Source: a virus
Length of the DNA stretch: 30,718 bases
Virus record (IMG/VR): IMGVR_UViG_3300042516_001705
Span: 1-30,718 of that record
Direction: 5' to 3' (one strand)
The notes under the pieces were generated by a model, which ran no database searches, had not been told where the DNA came from, and saw nothing but the letters and a program-made list of their open reading frames with translations. Position numbers and translations under genes: made by a program. Of the stretch, positions 1 through 7,738 are shown in pieces. How positions within the stretch are numbered: the stretch's first letter is position 1; each line of letters starts with the position of its first letter.

Positions 1-1267
1 CGTGGTATGTATTACCTTGTTTAATGGTTACGGGATATTCGAGTAGGTCTACTATATCTTGCAATATGTCGCCATCCTCTTTGCTATAATCGAATAAAAA
101 CGCATCATAAGTATACAATACGATTTTTGTTTTTTTACCTTTTAAATAATCAAGTACCTTTTCTAATAACATAACATTAGTTGATGTTTCAGTACTTTGA
201 ATTATATAGTTGAATAATTTTGCTGGTGTTATTTCAGTGGTATATGAAAATGTTTTGTTTGTTGTTGTATATGATTTGCCATATTGGTACGTATTCCACA
301 TATCATCAATAAACATATTTACATTTTTAAAGAATGGTTTGGATTGGTATTCATTCCACACACCACCATACAATTGTTTGAATGTTAATTCCTTAGCTGC
401 TTGTTTATCTACGCCTAATAGTTCACCCAATACATCATATGTGTTTTTATCTTTAGGAAAATTAAAACCAATCAATTCACCAATTAATCGTGGATGATAA
501 CCCTGAAAGTCCATTTCAATAAACATATCATTTTCAGGTTGATAACACATACGTTCGCCGTCATCTTTATTTAATGCTGCAAAATTAACGCTATTAAATG
601 TGTTAGATGGGCGCGATGTTGTTGTATACAGATTGTATTGAGTGTATATTTTTCCGCGAGATAAATTGAATTCTGGGTGGGGTATCTTGCTTTGGTAATA
701 GTCGATGAAACAGTCTTTATTGAGCTTTATACCGTTTGATTCGAGCTGATAAAATACATTAGATGTATGATCATTGTTAAAATCAAATTGGATACTTGGT
801 GTATGTGATGCGATAATAGGCGCAACGATACTAAATGTATTTTCCCACTCTTCATAATGTTTGCTGATTGGTATTAGGCAATTAACATTAGGTAGATAAT
901 AATGATGAGAATAGTAAAATTCACTACAGTTAGTTGGTACTTTATGTGTATGCTGAATGAAATTTACATCAAATAATTTGTGTGGTTTATTGAAATAATA
1001 TAGTGCTTCTTTCTTATCTAGCACCCACATCTTTTGTGTATTATTAAGTAACCACCATTCAACATTTTCTTTCTTTAAACCAAATGATTCATTGTGGTTA
1101 ATACACAGCATAAATCCTTTAGTTCTAATAAGATCCCTAACGTAAACTAAACTCAATTCAGTTAATGCAGGATGATATTTGTTGTTTTTGGGGATGAAAC
1201 TGACGAAACAGTCCCCAAAACTGCCCAGCTTTTCTAGCTGGTCTAAGCGTTCAATAATATAAAACAT
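1..1267 (-). CDS. Family A DNA polymerase, 3' end cut by window edge
   Basis: This is template-directed DNA synthesis in phage replication. The minus strand from the ATG at 1267 reads through 422 codons without a stop and leaves the window. The polymerase palm and fingers are recognisable. A T-T-S-R-P-S-N-T stretch (residues 216-223) resembles the TGRLSS region. Motif A is MDFQGYHPRL with D253. The O-helix is KQAAKELTFKQLYGG, with K292, F296 and Y300 matching Klenow K758, F762 and Y766. A Q-helix-like segment lies near 357-371. Motif C is YTYDAFLFD with D388. Oddities: the Klenow steric-gate Glu position is His258, R754 is Lys288, and the HDE of motif C is Y-D-A. The first 200 residues show no 3'-5' exonuclease motif that I recognise. 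The start follows an A-rich leader and a variant of the intergenic motif. Only a short C-terminal piece is probably missing. Confidence 0.85.
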   Translation of the reverse strand, partial: MFYIIERLDQLEKLGSFGDCFVSFIPKNNKYHPALTELSLVYVRDLIRTKGFMLCINHNESFGLKKENVEWWLLNNTQKMWVLDKKEALYYFNKPHKLFDVNFIQHTHKVPTNCSEFYYSHHYYLPNVNCLIPISKHYEEWENTFSIVAPIIASHTPSIQFDFNNDHTSNVFYQLESNGIKLNKDCFIDYYQSKIPHPEFNLSRGKIYTQYNLYTTTSRPSNTFNSVNFAALNKDDGERMCYQPENDMFIEMDFQGYHPRLIGELIGFNFPKDKNTYDVLGELLGVDKQAAKELTFKQLYGGVWNEYQSKPFFKNVNMFIDDMWNTYQYGKSYTTTNKTFSYTTEITPAKLFNYIIQSTETSTNVMLLEKVLDYLKGKKTKIVLYTYDAFLFDYSKEDGDILQDIVDLLEYPVTIKQGNTYH

Positions 1268-1283
1268 AACCTTTTTATTTGAG

Positions 1284-1291
1284 TTAAATAT
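1284..1291 (-). promoter_or_regulatory. Variant of the intergenic ATATTTAT motif
   Basis: The coding strand reads ATATTTAA, one base off the recurrent element, 16 bases before the polymerase start. It lies in the 36-base gap after the 138-residue gene. Weaker than the other copies. Confidence 0.3.
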
Positions 1292-1303
1292 AAGACCAAA
1301 AAT

Positions 1304-1720
1304 TTAGGCCAACAAGAAAGTCTTTAAACCGGGTATTTGAGTTTCGGCTTTATCTAGTTCAGCAGATCCTCTAAATACTGTTCCTCTACTTATTACAGCA
1401 GACTGATATAGAGGATCATTAGTGAAGTTATTATATGTTTGTTCGTCTACTTCTTTTATTGATATAGGGAATACATTTATTTTTTTAAGAAAATAACGTT
1501 TTGGTGCTCCTACCTGTGGTGGGAGTGATGTTGGTGTTGATGGTGCTGGGGTGGCAACTATTTTTGATAATTCTTTTGATTGAATAGTATAAGTTTTTCC
1601 AGTATAATATTTACTATCCAAAACAACACAATAATATCCTTGATAGTATTTGCCTGTACTGTCGATATATTCATTTCCTCGAGTGTATTGATTTTCTAAT
1701 ATTTTATCTGCTGGTATCAT
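1304..1720 (-). CDS. Unrecognised 138-residue protein, end of the baseplate block
   Basis: I do not recognise a family. The start overlaps the stop of the hub-lysozyme gene as TAATG, implying translational coupling and probably a role with the baseplate. The N-terminal half has a Tyr/Gly-rich stretch (residues 12-44, with YYQGYYCVV) that looks like a small beta fold. A Pro/Ser/Thr linker (57-70) follows, then a C-terminal segment (75-138) without obvious motifs. There is no signal peptide or membrane segment. A small baseplate or spike accessory protein is plausible but rests only on position. Confidence 0.7.
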   Translation of the reverse strand: MIPADKILENQYTRGNEYIDSTGKYYQGYYCVVLDSKYYTGKTYTIQSKELSKIVATPAPSTPTSLPPQVGAPKRYFLKKINVFPISIKEVDEQTYNNFTNDPLYQSAVISRGTVFRGSAELDKAETQIPGLKTFLLA

Positions 1721-4700
1721 TAGTTAAATTCTCCGCTTGTTATACGATTTAATAAATCATTTGCATATCCTATTCTTTTACCAGTTTCTGCAGCTGATAA
1801 AACGTCAGCATATGTTGTGTTAGCTCCTTTAGTTATACCGTCATATCTTTCATATAATGCAGCAGCAGTAACAGCTTCTTCTAGGCTGGTAGATGATTTT
1901 AATCTATCACCTGCTAATTTTTCATTACCATTAAATTCACTAATTATAAATTCTAACTGTACATTTAGTGTATCCCACCCCTTTTTAAATTTCTTCAAAC
2001 TTTCAAGTCTAGGACCTAACCACTGAGCAATACCATATGCTCCTCTACTATTTGTTAGTGTTGGATTTAATTGTGATTCTTGTAATAGGCTACCTACAAA
2101 GGCTGCTGTTTGAAAATCAGTATAGCCTTTATTTCTAAAGAATTGAATTGCTATCTTTAAATTTGTTTGATTAAAACCAGCAGTAGATATTGGGGATGTT
2201 GCAGATAGTGATGTTAATAGGTTTAATGGTATTCCTTCTGTTATAAATTTAGACCAAAATCCATCAGTCGCAACAGTAATGTCATCAGATGCAGGGATGA
2301 TAAATGGATATGCATCTATAGTAGTAACCCAATCGTTATTTTCTAGTTTGTGGTTGAATGCTTTAACTAAGAATCCCAATTGTCTACCATTACCCCCAGT
2401 ATTAAAGAATTTATATCCTTTAGGAAGGATTTCTTCATTTATTTTAAATAAATTTCCAATAACAACACCACCAAACCCATCCATATCCATTGTTAAAGTT
2501 ATTGGTATAATGCTTGAGAAGTTGTTTGGGCTTTCTTTTAGTTGGGAGAAGAAACCTAGCATGTCTCTTAAAACATTATTGTAACTTCCTGGGGCATATT
2601 TTAGGTTAGTAGATCTATTTAATATTGTATTAACTACTCTTTGACCCGATAATGCTGATCCTACACTTGTTGTTTGTTGATAATCTACACTGTCTCCTAA
2701 AGAGCTAAAATATTTTTGTAATTGAGAGAAATTAGCAAGCAAAATACCTATGTAGCTATCTTTATCATTATTTTCATCATAAGATGGAGTAACTACTCTT
2801 GGCTTTAATCTGTCAGTAATGTTATTGTTATATGCAGTTAGTGTACTATTTTTGTATCCTAATTGACCTGATGATTGAAATGCTTGAGCACTAATGGCTA
2901 TCATTGCTCCTTGTTCGGGAAATATCTTTGATTCTAATTTATAACTACGAGCTGTTGACTTTAAATTATGTAATTCAATCTGGAATAGGTTAGAGGTTTT
3001 AGCATCAGGTGTAATGTTTAAATCAACAATACGTGCTTTACTGTCTCTACCGTCTATATGAATATCAAAGTCATTTATGTTACCAGTACATTCCTGCATT
3101 GTTTGGCATATAACTTTAAAGAAGTCAAGAATGTTAATTGTATTCTTACCTTGTGGATCTTTAGCTTCAATATTAGAATTAGTAAGTATTGAATGTAGGT
3201 AATCTATATCTAAGTAGAAATTTGATATATGACCTGAGCTATAGTTGCTACTCTTAACAAAGTATTCTTTAAGGCTGCCCAAACCTTTTAAAACTTCTTT
3301 AGCAGTAACTACAGTAGTAGCTGCTACTTGAGATGTTTTTTGGCTTAATATAAAGGTACCCCAAGTACTATTATTATAAGTTAATGGTTGCCAGCCTAAT
3401 TCTTTACTTAAGATGTTTTTAATATTTATATCATCTGGTTTTTGTAATATAAATACAGTTCCATTAGGGGCATTTGGATTTGAAATTTGAGGATTAATTG
3501 TAGTAAATAAATTAGTAAAGTTGTCTTTAGCTACTTTGTTTCCATACTTATTAAGATGTTGGTCTTGAGCATATGCAGTTAATAATTTAAATAATTCACC
3601 AACATCCTTATACCCTAAAAAACTTAAAAAATTTAATCCAAATTGACCAGACTGGGTACTAGAAAATATAACTTCATTTCCTTTAATTTCACCGTCACCA
3701 CTTGTATTGGTTGGGTTTGTTGGATCAAATATACCTAAAACATAATTGTTTGATCCTATATATTTAATGTAGTTAATTGTTTCTTCTCTTGCTTTTTTAA
3801 GGGCATTTTCAAAATCTTGGATTGGGGAATTAGTAGAAGAATTTTTCATGTATTCTTCTATAAAAAATACTAATTCAAAACGACGTTGAGATGTTCTAGG
3901 TAAGAATGTAAATATATCTTTAATTCGTTTAGAGGTAGGTCCTTGAACAGCTGCACTTGGTGCTTGTACACCTTTAGTTTGACCTTCTATCCACACATCA
4001 CCTTTAATTAAACATTTAGTTGGATCTGTTGATATTTGGAGAGGGTGAGCAATACATTTTAAGTCAACGGCTACAGATCCTGGTACTTGGTAATTTCTAT
4101 CATATGTTATTACTTCAATAAGGGTAGAATTACTACCTTTAGCATCTTGATTTTGAGGTAAAACATATGTGTTAACTAAATCACATAAACTTTCTAAAGT
4201 AATATAATAATTAAACTTATCACCCAATGCATTAGGTGGGGGCAAATTATTTGCATCTCTGTTTTTAAAACCCCATTGTTTTCTAAATATATGATATGTT
4301 TTTCCCTTAATAACCATATCAGGATAAGGTCCTGTAAGGGTAGTTGCATCTGGAAATTCTTTATTATTTGCAAGAAGAGATTGTATTTCAAACAATAGTC
4401 CACTTAATATTCCTTTTGAATAATAGTCTTTTACATCATCTGGTTTGGGGGATATTGGCTTTAGTATTGTGGAAGGTGCTAAAGTAGAAGTACATTCTTT
4501 TATTAAACCAAACGATCCAGTACTACCTAAATCAATATTTAATGGAGCGTAGTTTATTTTTAATGACTCTAATACTTCACCTAATGAAATAATGTAAGTT
4601 GTACAATCATATCCTCCATCTGATCTAGCTGACCATTGATAATTTTTAACATATCCTAATATTGCTTCATATTCACCCTTATTGTCTCTACATTTTTGGA

Positions 4701-5271
4701 ATATGTCTTTGTATGCTTGCTGGAAGTCTAAGTTGTTTTTAGATGAATCTAAAATATCATAGTAGCTTGGAATAAATCCATTATAAGACCAACCCCATTC
4801 TAACAATACTGTGTAGCCAGGGCGCATAAATAATAATTCTAAATCTTCTAGTTGTTGAATATCCCAGCATTGGAATGTTACTGTAGCTTCAATTAATGAA
4901 CCATAAGCTGTTTTGCATTCGGCATTCATACCTGTAATACCAGGCATAGGTCTCATACCACGAAGATACGGGTTTCCAGAACTACCATTACTGCTGTATG
5001 CGTTGTTAATAAATGAAGTACCAACACCAGATTTTCTATCAAATACTCCTGTGGCTGAATTTGTTAAAGTACCGCCTTGTAAAACATATTTTTTAGCTAA
5101 AGCACCAGCATCACCATTAACTTCAACACCAGACGTCATTCGTATAAATGCGTTTCTAGTTGATTGATAGGTAACTAATTCTGGGCGACGAGTAGGATTA
5201 GATAATCTATCTTGTCTATTAGATAACGATGATGTAACGAAATCTGGGAATGTTTCTTTGAATATAGACAT
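1720..5271 (-). CDS. Baseplate hub-like protein with C-terminal tail lysozyme domain
   Basis: This 1183-residue protein probably sits at the tip of the tail and cuts peptidoglycan during DNA injection. Residues 1038-1183 match the phage tail lysozyme pattern: an N-terminal helix, FVGSLLQES with candidate catalytic Glu1065, then GIAQW at 1080-1084, followed by a W-x-T-L-x-x-Q-L segment. The first ~1030 residues contain a conserved-looking stretch near 105-165 (GMRPMPGITGMNAE, later LLEWGWS) and a long beta-rich body. I infer a hub or spike role from the fused lysozyme and from the position between the LysM protein and the end of the block. The arrangement recalls T4 gp27 plus gp5, but as a single chain with the lysozyme at the very C-terminus. 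The ATG lies five bases after the LysM gene stop. The lysozyme call is firm; the hub identity is inference. Confidence 0.8.
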   Translation of the reverse strand: MSIFKETFPDFVTSSLSNRQDRLSNPTRRPELVTYQSTRNAFIRMTSGVEVNGDAGALAKKYVLQGGTLTNSATGVFDRKSGVGTSFINNAYSSNGSSGNPYLRGMRPMPGITGMNAECKTAYGSLIEATVTFQCWDIQQLEDLELLFMRPGYTVLLEWGWSYNGFIPSYYDILDSSKNNLDFQQAYKDIFQKCRDNKGEYEAILGYVKNYQWSARSDGGYDCTTYIISLGEVLESLKINYAPLNIDLGSTGSFGLIKECTSTLAPSTILKPISPKPDDVKDYYSKGILSGLLFEIQSLLANNKEFPDATTLTGPYPDMVIKGKTYHIFRKQWGFKNRDANNLPPPNALGDKFNYYITLESLCDLVNTYVLPQNQDAKGSNSTLIEVITYDRNYQVPGSVAVDLKCIAHPLQISTDPTKCLIKGDVWIEGQTKGVQAPSAAVQGPTSKRIKDIFTFLPRTSQRRFELVFFIEEYMKNSSTNSPIQDFENALKKAREETINYIKYIGSNNYVLGIFDPTNPTNTSGDGEIKGNEVIFSSTQSGQFGLNFLSFLGYKDVGELFKLLTAYAQDQHLNKYGNKVAKDNFTNLFTTINPQISNPNAPNGTVFILQKPDDINIKNILSKELGWQPLTYNNSTWGTFILSQKTSQVAATTVVTAKEVLKGLGSLKEYFVKSSNYSSGHISNFYLDIDYLHSILTNSNIEAKDPQGKNTINILDFFKVICQTMQECTGNINDFDIHIDGRDSKARIVDLNITPDAKTSNLFQIELHNLKSTARSYKLESKIFPEQGAMIAISAQAFQSSGQLGYKNSTLTAYNNNITDRLKPRVVTPSYDENNDKDSYIGILLANFSQLQKYFSSLGDSVDYQQTTSVGSALSGQRVVNTILNRSTNLKYAPGSYNNVLRDMLGFFSQLKESPNNFSSIIPITLTMDMDGFGGVVIGNLFKINEEILPKGYKFFNTGGNGRQLGFLVKAFNHKLENNDWVTTIDAYPFIIPASDDITVATDGFWSKFITEGIPLNLLTSLSATSPISTAGFNQTNLKIAIQFFRNKGYTDFQTAAFVGSLLQESQLNPTLTNSRGAYGIAQWLGPRLESLKKFKKGWDTLNVQLEFIISEFNGNEKLAGDRLKSSTSLEEAVTAAALYERYDGITKGANTTYADVLSAAETGKRIGYANDLLNRITSGEFN

Positions 5272-5276
5272 AACAT

Positions 5277-5585
5277 TTATCTGGCTTGGTTAAACTGGTT
5301 AAATAGATTTATAACGAAATTTACATCTGTTGGTATTCTTAATTGTGTGCCTGGCTCTGGGAATAGTGCTCCTTTAGTTGTATTATTATTTGCAGCTGCA
5401 ATTATCCACCATAGGGTAGTATCACGATAATAAGAGTAGGCTAGATTATCAAGTCTATCTCCAACAGTAGTGATAACATACACATCCGATTCTGCCAAAG
5501 GAATATTTGGGTAAAATTTACCTTTGTAATAGGGACGATCTGTGTATTCTGTCTTTAATATGTCTCTACTGTTATAACGTTCCAT
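5277..5585 (-). CDS. LysM-type baseplate wedge / tail protein X-like
   Basis: A 102-residue protein with one LysM-like fold at about residues 34-90: YVITTVGDRLDNLAYSYY, then LWWIIAAANN and a closing PGTQLRIP. This is the layout of tail protein X and of the LysM part of T4 gp53, small proteins that help assemble the baseplate around the hub. The start directly abuts the stop of the 624-residue gene (TAAATG), and the lysozyme-bearing hub gene follows. No signal peptide is present, so a free peptidoglycan-binding enzyme is less likely. Whether it is closer to gp53 or to protein X cannot be settled by eye. Confidence 0.8.
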   Translation of the reverse strand: MERYNSRDILKTEYTDRPYYKGKFYPNIPLAESDVYVITTVGDRLDNLAYSYYRDTTLWWIIAAANNNTTKGALFPEPGTQLRIPTDVNFVINLFNQFNQAR

Positions 5586-7460
5586 TTATTCAGTCTTTAC
5601 AGGTATATCTTTTATAAATTGTTTTATTTTCTTAGATGAAATAAAGAATCCAGCATCCTTTTTATCTTGATTACCATTAGGAATTGCAGGAATTGCAGGT
5701 TGAGGCAAATATCCAAAGAATCCATCTGTAGCACTATATTGTGGTAATTTATTATGTACAATAGTAAGATTAAAAGATGCATTTATATTCATTGCTAATA
5801 AAGCATCTTCACTTATATCCCAAGCAGTATCATCTGGTATGTCGTAGCTTAGGTTATTTAATATAGCATATTCTCCTACTAAATAATTACCAACATTTAC
5901 TTTTAATAAAATACCACCTAATAAATTGTTATCGCTATAAGCACCAGCTGTTGTAGATGCTAATTGACCTAATGCTCTATGTTTTCTAAATAATTCTACT
6001 TTATTAAAGCAAGGTATTTGTAGGTTAAAAGATACACTACGTTTAAATTTATTATAGATGTAGAAACTTTCTGCTCTACCAGTGTAATTAACATCACCCC
6101 AAGTAGCATCAAAGTTATCTTTAAATCCATTCATATATGCTGAAAATAAAAATCTATCTTTGTCATCTGAAAGACCAGTGAATGGGTTAATTGCTCTGAA
6201 AGCAACTGACAATATATTAGCATCAGTTCTTCTGTTATGGACATTGGTATTGCCATATTCTGCTTTAGATCCTGAAAATCCATCTACTAATTTTCTCCCA
6301 CCATAGTATTTGTAGTCAGTAGCAGTTCTATCTAATCTAGAATCTACTGTTGATATAGAACCAGTATAAGATCCTACTTCATCACCATTATAATAGTATT
6401 GAGTTAATGTAGATTGTTGGTCTACTTTTGCTTTTAATTCTGAATATTTTCTTAGTGTTGGAGAGTTACTAGTACCATTAGCTCCAGCTGGGATATTTTG
6501 GGTATAGTTAACTGCATTTTTATTAGGTGTTGGAAATTCAACTTCTGGTGTGACTAGGATTGGGGCAAACTCTTCAAATCCTAAAGCTTCATTAAATTCA
6601 GCTAAAGGATTTATCGTTTCTGTATTTCCAAAATACTGACTTGATACTCCTAATAAACCTTGATAATTTATTATTCCTTTATCTTGTGATTGTTGTTTAT
6701 TTACACCATTTTTTGTGTAATCATATCTTTTAATAAATGTTTTTCCAATACCATAAACAGACCCAGGACCACCAACATATTCATCTATCATTTGTTGTTG
6801 TGGTTTAACAAATAATGATCCACCTGGTATTATTGATAGTATTTGATCAAGGGTACTTAGTGATCTACTTTGTGGTGGGTTATCTGGTAATAATTCAATT
6901 GCTTTTTGAACTAATCTGTTAGTACTCCTTTGAGGTAATCCAGCTCCTACAAACTTAGTATTTTGGTTATTTGCTCGTACTACAGCTAAATATTTTGTAT
7001 TATCGTCTTGTACAGGTAGTAAACCGTGTCTATTAAAGTGAACACCAAATGCATTTACTGGTATTTGAGCGATTGTATTAATACCTAAGTTATAGGTACG
7101 AGTTGGACCAATACCAACTTTACTAATAGCAGAAGATATTGTATCTATAAAACTAATACCAGTTTTAATAGATCTAGATTCTAATTTTGGATTTGATAAT
7201 TGTAAGCCTACTTGCTTAGTAATCCATAGCGGTCCTTTTGGTAAATCAGTTAAGAATTTACCAATACGAAGAGTATCAATCACTGATGATTTTGTGGCTC
7301 CTACTACTCCTCCTCTAACTAACCCATCATCAAATCCTATTTGATTTATAGGGTTATTGATATCGTTTGTAATGTAAGGTTGACCACTATTGCCACCACC
7401 AGGACGATCCTTTCCGTACTTAAGTGATTTTAAATCAGTCTTAAGATCTATTAAAGGCAT
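5586..7460 (-). CDS. Phage structural protein, probably baseplate (624 aa)
   Basis: No catalytic motif is visible. The N-terminus is polar and Gly-rich (residues 9-31, with GKDRPGGGNSGQPYI). A central region contains FNRHGLLPVQDD. The C-terminal half is beta-rich and aromatic (FNLQIPCFNKVELFRKH, then VGNYLVGEYAIL), typical of phage structural proteins. The gene overlaps the upstream 82-residue gene by one base (TAATG) and abuts the LysM gene, so the three are probably translated together. Position between tape measure and hub suggests a wedge or hub-proximal component. The specific T4 counterpart is not recognisable. Confidence 0.7.
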   Translation of the reverse strand: MPLIDLKTDLKSLKYGKDRPGGGNSGQPYITNDINNPINQIGFDDGLVRGGVVGATKSSVIDTLRIGKFLTDLPKGPLWITKQVGLQLSNPKLESRSIKTGISFIDTISSAISKVGIGPTRTYNLGINTIAQIPVNAFGVHFNRHGLLPVQDDNTKYLAVVRANNQNTKFVGAGLPQRSTNRLVQKAIELLPDNPPQSRSLSTLDQILSIIPGGSLFVKPQQQMIDEYVGGPGSVYGIGKTFIKRYDYTKNGVNKQQSQDKGIINYQGLLGVSSQYFGNTETINPLAEFNEALGFEEFAPILVTPEVEFPTPNKNAVNYTQNIPAGANGTSNSPTLRKYSELKAKVDQQSTLTQYYYNGDEVGSYTGSISTVDSRLDRTATDYKYYGGRKLVDGFSGSKAEYGNTNVHNRRTDANILSVAFRAINPFTGLSDDKDRFLFSAYMNGFKDNFDATWGDVNYTGRAESFYIYNKFKRSVSFNLQIPCFNKVELFRKHRALGQLASTTAGAYSDNNLLGGILLKVNVGNYLVGEYAILNNLSYDIPDDTAWDISEDALLAMNINASFNLTIVHNKLPQYSATDGFFGYLPQPAIPAIPNGNQDKKDAGFFISSKKIKQFIKDIPVKTE

Positions 7461-7708
7461 TATCTAGGTTTGTTGTCTGAGTATTTGAAACTAGGCTTAA
7501 ACTTATCTTTAGTATCACCAATATCTAAGCGAGATGGTTGTGGTTTTTGACCTACACCGCTAATAGTTCTCCAAGTTACATCAGGTTTACCATCTGTTGA
7601 GTAATTCAAATGTAATGAATCTGGTGGAACTGGATTAACACCGAATTGCTGAGGTCTAGCACCTTTTAATCCTAAAATGCCTGTTTTTAATTTGTCTAAT
7701 AATCCCAT
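7460..7708 (-). CDS. Unrecognised small protein, start of the baseplate block (82 aa)
   Basis: The short protein begins with an amphipathic helix (GLLDKLKTGILGLKG, residues 2-16) and continues with a Pro/Asp/Lys-rich, largely extended region. I do not recognise a family. It is the first gene after the tape measure, preceded by a good copy of the intergenic motif, and its stop overlaps the start of the 624-residue gene (TAATG). This suggests it opens the baseplate transcription unit and encodes a small tail or baseplate component. Confidence 0.65.
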   Translation of the reverse strand: MGLLDKLKTGILGLKGARPQQFGVNPVPPDSLHLNYSTDGKPDVTWRTISGVGQKPQPSRLDIGDTKDKFKPSFKYSDNKPR

Positions 7709-7722
7709 GATTGTATGTTTAA

Positions 7723-7731
7723 TATAAATAT
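7723..7731 (-). promoter_or_regulatory. Intergenic motif ATATTTATA before the baseplate block
   Basis: Exact coding-strand ATATTTATA, 14 bases upstream of the ATG at 7708, in the 30-base gap after the tape measure gene. Candidate late promoter element. Confidence 0.5.
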
Positions 7732-7738
7732 TTAATTA

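Noticed and set aside
210-497. Plus-strand 95-codon frame near the left edge
   Set aside because: Antisense to the polymerase motif A and O-helix coding region, which has clear family motifs on the minus strand.
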